Below, in pieces: positions 6,247-11,817 of a DNA stretch of 64,000 nucleotides. The stretch is from Ningiella ruwaisensis (lineage in GTDB: Bacteria > Pseudomonadota > Gammaproteobacteria > Enterobacterales > Alteromonadaceae), in the NCBI RefSeq assembly GCF_004798935.1, contig NZ_RAHT01000009.1, positions 1 through 64,000 on the forward strand. The letters are read 5' to 3'. Below the pieces are notes generated by a model. The model was not told the DNA's origin. It saw only the letters and a program-made list of their open reading frames with translations, and ran no database searches. Position 1 is the first letter of the stretch. Every line of letters begins with the position of its first letter. The translations under genes were made by a program, and so were the position numbers.

Positions 6247-6558
6247 ATGATCTTTATAGAAACAAGCCTATTTACAAAACTGCTACCAGATTATTTATCA
6301 GATGATGAATATCGTGGATTGCAGTCTTACCTTCTTCAAAAACCAGACGCTGGCGATATTATTAAAGGCTCAGGTGGTGTCAGAAAGGTAAGGTGGGCTT
6401 CTTTGGGAAAAGGCAAAAGTGGTGGTGTGCGCGCTATTTATTTTTGGAAGAAAGCTGAACATGAGATATGGATGCTCACTATGTACAGTAAATCGGAGCG
6501 AGCTACTATCGCAGGTCATGTGTTGAAACAAATAGCAGAGGCAATCGACAATGAGTAA
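6247..6558 (+). CDS. RelE/HigB-like toxin of a type II TA system
   Basis: The product is 103 residues from the ATG at 6247. It matches the COG4737-type RelE-fold toxins that pair with NadS/HigA-like antitoxins: FIETSLFTKLLPDYLSDDEY at the start, then GDIIKGSGGVRKVRW (about 38-52), GKGKSGGVRAIYFW (about 56-69) and a C-terminal ERATIAGHVLKQI helix. Such toxins usually act as ribosome-dependent mRNA endonucleases; the conserved Arg/Lys in the VRKVRW and KSGGVRAIY segments are present. It precedes and overlaps its antitoxin gene by eight bases. The promoter at 6213-6240 carries a palindrome likely bound by the complex. One cassette holds both genes. Confidence 0.87.
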   Translation: MIFIETSLFTKLLPDYLSDDEYRGLQSYLLQKPDAGDIIKGSGGVRKVRWASLGKGKSGGVRAIYFWKKAEHEIWMLTMYSKSERATIAGHVLKQIAEAIDNE

Positions 6559-6838
6559 TAGAGATATAGGTGCCGAAATTCTTGCAGGTATAAATGAGAT
6601 CAAGGAATATAAAAAGGGAAAGGTTTCTCTACGCAATAACGAATTAAGTGAGCCATCAGCGCCACAAGTTATTCGCTCTAAATTGAAAATGTCTCAGGTT
6701 ATGTTTGCAGGTTTACTCGGTGTAAGCACAAGAACGCTACAGGATTGGGAACAGGGACGAAGAAACCCTCAAGGACCGGCAGTTGCATTACTAAGGATAG
6801 CCGAACAACATCCTGAAGTTTTTAGCGAGCTGAGATAA
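6551..6838 (+). CDS. HigA/NadS-like XRE antitoxin
   Basis: The 95-residue protein carries a Cro/C1-type helix-turn-helix in its second half: SAPQVIRSKLKMSQVMFAGL (about 36-55), then LGVSTRTLQDWEQGRRNPQG. The N-terminal third (IGAEILAGINEIKEYKKGK) is the likely toxin-contacting part, as in NadS-type antitoxins. It should neutralise the upstream RelE-fold toxin and repress the shared promoter through the TACGGC palindrome. It is translationally coupled to the toxin gene by an eight-base overlap and shares its cassette. Confidence 0.87.
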   Translation: MSNRDIGAEILAGINEIKEYKKGKVSLRNNELSEPSAPQVIRSKLKMSQVMFAGLLGVSTRTLQDWEQGRRNPQGPAVALLRIAEQHPEVFSELR

Positions 6839-6848
6839 GCGGAGTGGC

Positions 6849-6917
6849 GAATAACAAATGCATTAAGACGGATTTTGTGGAAAAGCGCCACAAAACTGCT
6901 TATGCAAAGTGTTAGGC
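6849..6917 (+). other. attC site 13
   Basis: R'' GAATAAC (6849-6855) and R' GTTAGGC (6911-6917) bound a 69-bp compact-subtype site (AAGACGGATTTTG..CTGCTTATGCAAAGT). Confidence 0.92.
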
Positions 6918-6926
6918 AATATTTGC

Positions 6927-7409
6927 ATGAAAGGCCTTATCAGAGCACTACGAATAGAAGAACTGGATTTCGTTAGTAACCTTGCTTTGCGTTCAAAAGG
7001 ATATTGGGGCTACTCTCAGGATTTTCTGGACGCATGCAAAGAGGAGCTTTCAATTTCCCCTGGCGAATTTCATAATTCGAAATTTCAATTTCGTGTCATG
7101 GAATACGAAAACAGAATTATTGGTTATTACGCAGTCTGCCACTTGGATTCAAACACCTACGAATTGGATGCGCTTTTTGTAGAGCCAGTATTCATTGGCA
7201 AGGGAGTTGGAAATCAATTAATAGATCACGCCAAGTCTTTGGTTACTCAACGTGGAGGCACAAAAATAATCCTACAAGCAGAACCCAATGCAGAGCCTTT
7301 TTATCTTAAGGCTGGCGCAAATATTGTTGGCAAAAAAGAGTCTCAAAGTATTAGAGGGCGCTATCTCTCTTTGTTAGAAATCGATTTAGGTGTAAAACAT
7401 GTTGCCTAA
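6927..7409 (+). CDS. GNAT family N-acetyltransferase
   Basis: The product is 160 residues from the ATG at 6927. It has the GNAT core: an N-terminal IRALRIEELDFVSNLALRS, the strand pair RVMEYENRIIGYYAVCHLD, ELDALFVEPVFIGKGVGNQL (about 85-104) containing the acetyl-CoA-binding motif V-x3-F-x-G-x-G-x-G, and the C-terminal AEPNAEPFYLKAGANIVG. It transfers an acetyl group from acetyl-CoA to an unknown amine. The KGYWGY segment near residue 23 is common in a group of small soluble GNATs. An in-frame GTG at 6909 inside the attC could extend it by six residues. It is alone in its cassette. Confidence 0.85.
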   Translation: MKGLIRALRIEELDFVSNLALRSKGYWGYSQDFLDACKEELSISPGEFHNSKFQFRVMEYENRIIGYYAVCHLDSNTYELDALFVEPVFIGKGVGNQLIDHAKSLVTQRGGTKIILQAEPNAEPFYLKAGANIVGKKESQSIRGRYLSLLEIDLGVKHVA

Positions 7410-7508
7410 CAAGGCGCCTCACTCGTTCCCTTCGGTCACTGGGACAATAACACTGCGGTGCTTACGCACTTTACCGCAGTGTCATTGCTTGTTAGCTTAG
7501 CGTTAGTT
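7404..7508 (+). other. attC site 14
   Basis: R'' GCCTAAC (7404-7410) and R' GTTAGTT (7502-7508) bound a 105-bp long-subtype site with internal arms ACACTGCGGTGCTTACGC and GCAGTGTCATTG. Confidence 0.9.
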
Positions 7509-7521
7509 TCACGGAGGATAG

Positions 7522-8208
7522 ATGAAGAAATCATCATTTTTTTACCTTCTAGCAAGCGGTCTTTTCTTGATTACTCCGCTATATATTTTTAAAGGGGCTA
7601 TCGCTTGTGAGATAGCCGAGCCTTTAGGATATGAAGAAATACGTCAAAACATTTTCGTTGCAAGGGGCAGCATAAAGACTTCGGAGTCTATAGACTTTAT
7701 TGTACAAGGGGCGAAGAGAGTCAATGATACTTTTGGACCCACAATAGCTTCGCCGATGATAATAGTTGCCGATGCCGTGGATGAATCTAAAAAGTTTTTC
7801 GCTTCTGATACAGCTACATCACATGTTAGCCCATTTGGTACTTGCATTGTTCTAGGATCGAATGGTCAGAACGTAGATGTCATGGCGCATGAATTTGTTC
7901 ATGCTGAAATATACGCAAGATTGGGTTGGATGACTTGGGTTTTAGACATGCCGAGATGGTTTGAAGAGGGGGTTTCGTTACTTGTTGATTTGAGGGATCC
8001 TTTTTTACCTCAGAATATAAGTCTTGAAGATATAGAAATCGAAGCTGTTAAAAGCATCTTTTATGGGCATCATTTTTACACTGATAATGCATTTCAGAAT
8101 TATCAAGCAGCAAGATTAGCAGTTGAATCAGTTGATAAAAGTGAGTTCTATGCAAACCTTGAGAGGATGAAACAAGGGCATAGTTTTGATGAAGTATTTG
8201 GAATGTGA
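7522..8208 (+). CDS. Exported HExxH putative metallopeptidase, cassette-borne
   Basis: The 228-residue protein has an N-terminal hydrophobic segment (about residues 5-28, ending near GAIAC) that is a signal peptide or membrane anchor. HEFVH (about 123-127) is a zinc-binding HExxH helix, and RWFEEGVS (about 145-152) supplies the downstream Glu of the gluzincin or peptidase_MA-like fold. Both catalytic motifs are intact, so an active zinc peptidase outside the cytoplasm is likely; the substrate is unknown. A good GGAGGA precedes the ATG. It is the longest gene in the array and fills its cassette. Confidence 0.8.
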   Translation: MKKSSFFYLLASGLFLITPLYIFKGAIACEIAEPLGYEEIRQNIFVARGSIKTSESIDFIVQGAKRVNDTFGPTIASPMIIVADAVDESKKFFASDTATSHVSPFGTCIVLGSNGQNVDVMAHEFVHAEIYARLGWMTWVLDMPRWFEEGVSLLVDLRDPFLPQNISLEDIEIEAVKSIFYGHHFYTDNAFQNYQAARLAVESVDKSEFYANLERMKQGHSFDEVFGM

Positions 8209-8313
8209 AACTACCAAAGTATTGAACACGGACGTAGCAATCTTGTCACCTTTTTTGCAAGAAGCCACAAAACAGCCCCCAAAATCACTCTGCCGGTTAA
8301 TACGGAGTTATGC
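8209..8313 (+). other. attC site 15 (degenerate)
   Basis: The R'' box reads AACTACC (8209-8215), one base off the AACTAAC expected from the start of its own cassette, and R' is GTTATGC (8307-8313). The interior arms are poorly matched. It may recombine weakly. Confidence 0.6.
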
Positions 8314-8321
8314 GCAAAGAT

Positions 8322-8612
8322 TCAGAAGATTTTTTTCACACCGCGATAAAAATTTTCATGCGATCCAAGCGCGATCAGCTCTAGCACCACAGTTCCATTT
8401 TCATGGCTATATCCGAGCAGTGTCAGTTGCTTGACCATTTTAAACTTGTGTACGCGTAGAAACGACAAATCTCCCTTCTTTTGCTCTCCAAGCAACGGAT
8501 CTTCCATGATTGCTTTTACTGCTTTGTCTAAATCGGATTTTTGATTTTTATGCAGTTTTTTAACTGCTCTTTTAAAATTTTGCGTTTGTAAAACGGTAGT
8601 AATTTTAGCCAA
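8322..8612 (-). CDS. YafQ/RelE-like toxin (reverse-oriented cassette)
   Basis: The 96-residue basic protein has the RelE superfamily YafQ-like layout: TTVLQTQNFKRAVKKLHKNQKSDLDKAVKAI, then GDLSFLRVHKFKMVKQLTLLGYSHE and the C-terminal VVLELIALGSHENFYRGVKK. The last motif (LIALGSHENFY) is typical of this group and its His is a candidate catalytic residue. It should be an mRNA-cleaving toxin paired with the ParD-like protein just upstream, which it overlaps by eight bases. Unlike all other cassette genes here it lies on the - strand, pointing back against the array. Confidence 0.83.
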   Translation of the reverse strand: MAKITTVLQTQNFKRAVKKLHKNQKSDLDKAVKAIMEDPLLGEQKKGDLSFLRVHKFKMVKQLTLLGYSHENGTVVLELIALGSHENFYRGVKKIF

Positions 8613-8826
8613 AGCTGTACGGCTCCAACTTACCCGCTTCTTTCTCGGCTTTAGAGATAATTATCTGTTTCACAAATTCATAGGGTAGGTCTGGGTTATC
8701 TTCCATCATCTCACCTATCTTAGCCCAATGTTCAATCTGCTTAGGTGTTGTGCGATTAAATGCTTTTCCCATGATAGTGGCTTTTTCTACCAATTCTTGA
8801 TCTAGCCTTATGCTTGCGGTTGCCAT
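8605..8826 (-). CDS. ParD-like antitoxin
   Basis: The 73-residue protein begins ATASIRLDQELVEKATIMGKAF, a ribbon-helix-helix strand and helix, followed by RTTPKQIEHWAKIGEMMEDNPDLPYEFV, which matches the ParD_like antitoxin pattern. The C-terminal part (ISKAEKEAGKLEPYSFG) is the probable toxin-binding tail. It is the first gene of the pair with the YafQ-like toxin, giving antitoxin-first order, and has GGAG before its ATG plus its own - strand promoter at 8853-8881. It probably represses that promoter. Confidence 0.83.
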   Translation of the reverse strand: MATASIRLDQELVEKATIMGKAFNRTTPKQIEHWAKIGEMMEDNPDLPYEFVKQIIISKAEKEAGKLEPYSFG

Positions 8827-8852
8827 GGTATATCTCCAACAAATTTAAGTTT

Positions 8853-8881
8853 ATTGTAGCAAGATGCATCAGGTGTGGCAA
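8853..8881 (-). promoter_or_regulatory. Promoter of the reverse-oriented ParD-like/YafQ-like module
   Basis: On the - strand TTGCCA (8881-8876), a 17-bp spacer and TACAAT (8858-8853) form a clear sigma-70 promoter upstream of the antitoxin. The pair therefore does not rely on array transcription, which would be antisense to it. Confidence 0.72.
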
Positions 8882-8886
8882 TTTGC

Positions 8887-8987
8887 GCACAACAAAACGT
8901 TGAACAGAAATTGTCAGCTCATGTCATGCCACTTGCATCTGCAAGAGCCACGCTATAATCTGATAACTCGTTAACTTTGTGTTACCC
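8887..8987 (+). other. attC site 16
   Basis: R'' GCACAAC (8887-8893, one mismatch to the expected GCATAAC) and R' GTTACCC (8981-8987) bound a 101-bp site of the same subtype as site 3 (GAACAGAAATTGTCAGC..TCATGCC..TTGCATCTGCAA). Confidence 0.83.
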
Positions 8988-9002
8988 CTTAGAAGTGAGC
9001 TA

Positions 9003-9052
9003 TTGATTAAGCTCTAAATAAAGAGCTATATTTGGCTCTATATTTATTGGAG
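9003..9052 (+). promoter_or_regulatory. Promoter and operator repeats of the Phd/RelE cassette
   Basis: TTGATT (9003-9008), an 18-bp spacer and TATATT (9027-9032) form a plausible promoter. The inverted pair AGCTCT (9010-9015)/AGAGCT (9022-9027) lies across the spacer, with a third copy GGCTCTATAT downstream. Such nested repeats are typical of antitoxin operators. AGGAGG-like GGAGGG precedes the ATG at 9062. Confidence 0.65.
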
Positions 9053-9061
9053 GGTAAAACC

Positions 9062-9313
9062 ATGCGACAAGTTTTAGCTGATTGTTCAGCAAGCATATCT
9101 GAATTAAAGAAAAATCCTTCTGCACTGCTAAATGAAGCTGATGGTGCAACAATTGCGATACTAAATCACAACAGACCTGCAGCCTATCTGGTTCCGGCAG
9201 ATACTTATGAGCAATTGATGGATTTGTTAGATGACTACGAACTATCAAAAATCGTAGAGAACCGCCGCTCCGAAATTGATAATGCAATAGAAGTTAAATT
9301 GGATGACTTATAG
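9062..9313 (+). CDS. Phd/YefM family antitoxin
   Basis: The product is 83 residues from the ATG at 9062, which follows GGAGGGTAAAACC. It has the Phd/YefM fold pattern: VLADCSASISELKKNPSALL, then GATIAILNHNRPAAYLVPAD and YEQLMDLLDDYE. The N-terminal part dimerises and binds the operator; the acidic C-terminal tail (RSEIDNAIEVKLDDL) covers the toxin. The segment order resembles StbD/RelB-type antitoxins of RelE toxins. It overlaps the toxin gene by 11 bases. Confidence 0.87.
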   Translation: MRQVLADCSASISELKKNPSALLNEADGATIAILNHNRPAAYLVPADTYEQLMDLLDDYELSKIVENRRSEIDNAIEVKLDDL

Positions 9314-9590
9314 GTTAAAGTTTGTTCCATCTGCATATAAAGAGTGGAACAAACTAGGTGCGTCAATAAAATCTCAATTCAAGAAAAAGCTTAGAGAGAG
9401 GCTTGAAAACACACATGTCATTGCCGACAAACTGACAGGTTATAAATCAGTCTATAAAATTAAGTTGAGAACTGCCGGATATCGAATGGCGTATGAAGTA
9501 TTTGATGATGAGATTTTAGTCTACGTTTTAGCTGTCGGAAAGCGAGACAAAGATGCGATCTATAAGAAATTGGCAAAACGTATTGACTAA
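9303..9590 (+). CDS. RelE family toxin
   Basis: The 95-residue basic protein matches RelE/StbE: YRLKFVPSAYKEWNKLGASIKSQFKKKLRERL, then DKLTGYKSVYKIKLRTAGYRMAYEV and the C-terminal VYVLAVGKRDKDAIYKKL. Family members cleave mRNA in the ribosomal A site. The catalytic-type residues Lys/Arg in KIKLRTAGYRMAY and the Tyr in the last helix are present, so it looks functional. It follows its Phd-type antitoxin with an 11-base overlap and ends just before attC site 17. Confidence 0.88.
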   Translation: MTYRLKFVPSAYKEWNKLGASIKSQFKKKLRERLENTHVIADKLTGYKSVYKIKLRTAGYRMAYEVFDDEILVYVLAVGKRDKDAIYKKLAKRID

Positions 9591-9595
9591 TCACG

Positions 9596-9664
9596 GGATA
9601 ACAAAATGATGAAGACGGATTTGTCACAAAAGCGGCGGCAAACCGCTTATCAAAAGTGTTACTT
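9596..9664 (+). other. attC site 17
   Basis: R'' GGATAAC (9596-9602, one mismatch to the expected GGGTAAC) and R' GTTACTT (9658-9664) bound a 69-bp compact-subtype site (GAAGACGGATTTGTC..GCAAACCGCTTAT). Confidence 0.88.
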
Positions 9665-9674
9665 CTCTACAAAA

Positions 9675-9879
9675 ATGATAAGGTTACTTTTTAGTTTTTA
9701 GACTGTGTATTTTGTTCAGAATATTGTTGGCATTAGTGATTGCGACGGTTAATTCTTTTTTTCTTACGTATTGGCAAGGTGATATAAGAGTCGACTCAAG
9801 CTAGCACTTTATTTCTCAAGTAACTATCGGGCTAATTGGTGCTTACATAGCATTAGCCTTTTTTGATGGATTCAAGTGA
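9675..9879 (+). pseudogene. Broken small membrane protein gene in the last cassette
   Basis: An ATG at 9675 opens only eight codons (MIRLLFSF) before a TAG. Shifting one base at the T-run around 9692-9699 gives a hydrophobic frame (RLCILFRILLALVIATVNSF, then FLTYWQGDIRVDSS) that hits an in-frame TAG at 9802-9804. The same frame continues (HFISQVTIGLIGAYIALAFF, DGFK) to a TGA at 9877. The combined reading would be about 65 residues with two transmembrane helices, a sensible small membrane protein. One frameshift and one amber stop make it a likely pseudogene, though a sequencing error could explain the frameshift. Confidence 0.6.
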
Positions 9880-9895
9880 AAGTCTTTAGCGGGAA

Positions 9896-9997
9896 ATATA
9901 ACAAAACGATAAACAGAGATTGACAGCTTATGTCATGCCATTTGTTTTCGCAATTGTCACGCCATACCCTGCTGACTCATCATTGAGGCATTTAGTT
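9896..9997 (+). other. attC site 18 (degenerate, last of the array)
   Basis: R'' is ATATAAC (9896-9902), two mismatches from the AAGTAAC predicted by its cassette start. The right box reads TTTAGTT (9991-9997), having lost the G of the GTT crossover triplet. The interior (AACAGAGATTGACAGC..TCATGCC..GCAATTGTCACGCC) is of the same subtype as sites 3 and 16. It marks the right end of the array. Confidence 0.68.
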
Positions 9998-9999
9998 TT

Positions 10000-10291
10000 A
10001 AGGAGGCAGTATTAAAGTGCCTAATTGACGGGAATGTATTAATGGCCAATAAGGCTGAAGATTATACCCGATATGCTTGTTTAATATGAAAATACGCTTC
10101 CTTTCATGAGCGTTGCATATTGCTCTGGCGTTCTTTATTGGTTGTCCAAATTGCGATACGATGTTCACAGTTTAAGGATACGAAAAGCCTCACCTTAATG
10201 TTAGTAGAGATTGATCTAAAATGGTTTACTGAGGGTGTTTATGATTGGTATAAGTTCTCCAAATAAATTCATCATTAAGGCAGTATGACTT
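10000..10291 (+). other. Non-coding or decayed segment right of the array
   Basis: No intact gene is visible in this 292-base stretch. A good AAGGAGG at 10000-10006 is followed by no usable reading frame. One frame from the ATG at 10042 runs to 10266 with a single in-frame TGA at 10087-10089 (MANKAEDYTRYACLI, stop, then about 58 codons ending DWYKFSK), which could be a decayed cassette gene or chance. Confidence 0.35.
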
Positions 10292-10639
10292 ATGTTATGT
10301 CCTTATGCATTTGCCATGATAATCGCCCTGTCACTTCCTGCGATAACATTCGGTTATCTTATCGCTATCAAGCGCAGATTTGATCTACTGCCGGGAGTTA
10401 ATAAAACGAATTTTGCGCGACCAGAAGCTTACGCAAAATCAATTGGTAGAGGTCTGTTGATAATCGGAGTGTGCAGCACTGTAACGGGTATATTTTGGTG
10501 TGTGAGTGAATTGAGTTTAATGAAAGTAGCGGTTTCATCATTAATACTTGTGATAATTTCACTCATCTGCTTTTTCATGGTCTATCTAAACGCAAGCAAA
10601 CCCTCATCTCCCGCGGAGAAGCATGAAGAAGATACATAA
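10292..10639 (+). CDS. Small integral membrane protein
   Basis: The 115-residue product has three hydrophobic segments: about residues 5-25, 54-72 and 78-98. They are joined by a basic loop (AIKRRFDLLPGVNKTNFARP) after the first, giving a positive-inside orientation for that loop. The hydrophilic tail (NASKPSSPAEKHEEDT) is acidic. The topology recalls DUF3784-type small membrane proteins, but no family is claimed. The ATG at 10292 has only a distant AAGG upstream. It lies just beyond the last attC site. Confidence 0.55.
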   Translation: MLCPYAFAMIIALSLPAITFGYLIAIKRRFDLLPGVNKTNFARPEAYAKSIGRGLLIIGVCSTVTGIFWCVSELSLMKVAVSSLILVIISLICFFMVYLNASKPSSPAEKHEEDT

Positions 10640-10728
10640 CGATATTTTAATGTCTCAAAAAAAAGTTTTTCAAAAAGTGTGACAAACTCGTCATCTGAGT
10701 TATCAATATTTGTTTAAGGTAAAAAGTC

Positions 10729-10752
10729 ACAAGTTAATTCACCGTAACTTGT
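10729..10752 (+). repeat. Perfect 8-bp inverted repeat upstream of a lipoprotein gene
   Basis: ACAAGTTA (10729-10736) and TAACTTGT (10745-10752) are perfectly complementary around an 8-base loop. It lies 19 bases before the ATG at 10771 and has no T-run, so an operator or mRNA hairpin is more likely than a terminator. Confidence 0.5.
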
Positions 10753-10770
10753 TATGTTTAAAGGAAATGT

Positions 10771-11055
10771 ATGAGAATACTTGCATTGTTTGTATGTTGT
10801 TTGTTTTTGCTCAGCGCTTGCGTGGTGGTCCCTGAAAAAGATACGGTAAAAGTGAATCGCTGTGAGATATCCTCTGATCGTAAAACACTAAAAATAATAA
10901 ATGGCTTTGAAGATACAAACACTTTTTATTCTATCAGCGGTTTGGTACTCATCCCTATTTCAGGCGTTGTATCCGGTACTTATGTTGCCATCAATAACAT
11001 TTATCATCTGGGAGAAGAGCGAATAGTCTGCGGTTCGAAAGAAACAGGGAACTAA
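10771..11055 (+). CDS. Small lipoprotein of unknown function
   Basis: The 94-residue product starts MRILALFVCCLFLLSACVVV, a lipoprotein signal peptide with lipobox LSAC (Cys at residue 17). The mature part has a cysteine pair (RCEIS near 32 and IVCGSK near the end) and a hydrophobic middle (LVLIPISGVVSGTYVAINNI) that could be a beta-hairpin or a short membrane-associated segment. AAAGGAAATGT precedes the ATG. It lies 23 bases before the cold-shock/DUF1294 gene, so co-transcription is possible. Family unknown. Confidence 0.65.
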   Translation: MRILALFVCCLFLLSACVVVPEKDTVKVNRCEISSDRKTLKIINGFEDTNTFYSISGLVLIPISGVVSGTYVAINNIYHLGEERIVCGSKETGN

Positions 11056-11078
11056 ATCAGCGCTTTTAAGGAGTTTAG

Positions 11079-11720
11079 GTGAGATTTCAAGGAAAACTAT
11101 CTAATTGGAACGATGAAAAAGGATTTGGCTTTGTTGAGCCTAATGGAGGAGGGAATCGCGCATTTGTTCACATTAAGTCGTTCGCAAAATCTTCGAGAAG
11201 GCCTGTGGAAGGAGATATCTTAATCTATGAGCAAACGGAGGAGCAACCGGGCAAATTCAAAGCATTAAACGTCACTTTGGCCGCCGACAATAAGCGGAAA
11301 AAAAACGATTCAAGAGCCCAACAGTATAAGAGCCGACGCTCCAGCAAACGCACGTTAGAAAAATCACTAAGCCTTAGTTTTTGCCTCATCATCTTTTATC
11401 TAGTTATGACGCAGACACTTCCAAAAGAACTGTTTTGGTTTTTAATTGGCGCGAACGTACTAACATTCATTTTTTATTGGATAGACAAGCGGGCAGCGCA
11501 GCACAGGCAAAGGCGAGTGCCCGAAGCCAATTTGCATATGATGAGTCTTTTGGGCGCTTGGCCCAGCGCATTACTAGCACAGTTAAAACTAAGACATAAG
11601 TCAAGCAAAGCTGAGTTTTTGCGCGTCTACAGAGTCACAATTGCTGTAAATATTGCCGCCGTTTTTTGGCTCTTTAGTGAGCAAGGTAATCAATTTTTAT
11701 CTATCTTTGGTATCAAATAA
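11079..11720 (+). CDS. Cold-shock domain plus DUF1294 membrane protein
   Basis: The 213-residue protein fuses an N-terminal cold-shock domain to a C-terminal DUF1294 membrane domain. The cold-shock part (residues 1-66) has the RNP1-like KGFGFVEPNGG and the AFVHIKSF RNP2-like strand, so it should bind single-stranded nucleic acid. A basic linker (DNKRKKNDSR) follows. DUF1294 contributes about four helices (90-110, 116-132, 150-163, 185-203) with the conserved YWIDKRAA and GAWPSALLAQLKLRHKS segments. The start is GTG at 11079 with AAGGAG five bases upstream. This fusion is well known in gammaproteobacteria, but its role is unknown. Confidence 0.87.
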   Translation: MRFQGKLSNWNDEKGFGFVEPNGGGNRAFVHIKSFAKSSRRPVEGDILIYEQTEEQPGKFKALNVTLAADNKRKKNDSRAQQYKSRRSSKRTLEKSLSLSFCLIIFYLVMTQTLPKELFWFLIGANVLTFIFYWIDKRAAQHRQRRVPEANLHMMSLLGAWPSALLAQLKLRHKSSKAEFLRVYRVTIAVNIAAVFWLFSEQGNQFLSIFGIK

Positions 11721-11757
11721 GGTAAATGCGTCACTCTTAACGCATTAAAGCTTATTG

Positions 11758-11784
11758 TTAAGTCTTATTTTTAAGTCTTATTTT
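11758..11784 (+). repeat. Short tandem repeat, 13-bp period
   Basis: TTAAGTCTTATTTT occurs twice with 13-bp spacing (11758-11771 and 11771-11784) in the AT-rich region before chaB. It may simply be promoter-region duplication. Confidence 0.5.
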
Positions 11785-11817
11785 AAAATAATGTGTCGCG
11801 CAAAATAGGAGAAAGCA

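Noticed and set aside
10634-10757. A further attC-like pair: ACATAAC at 10634-10640 and GTTATGT at 10751-10757
   Set aside because: The two boxes complement each other, but in an array the R'' box should complement the start of its own cassette (TTTAGTT), which it does not. The interior shows none of the attC arm patterns of the other sites. Probably chance.
11725-11746. AATGCGT/ACGCATT hairpin after the DUF1294 gene as a terminator
   Set aside because: The stem is short with an 8-base loop and no T-run follows.
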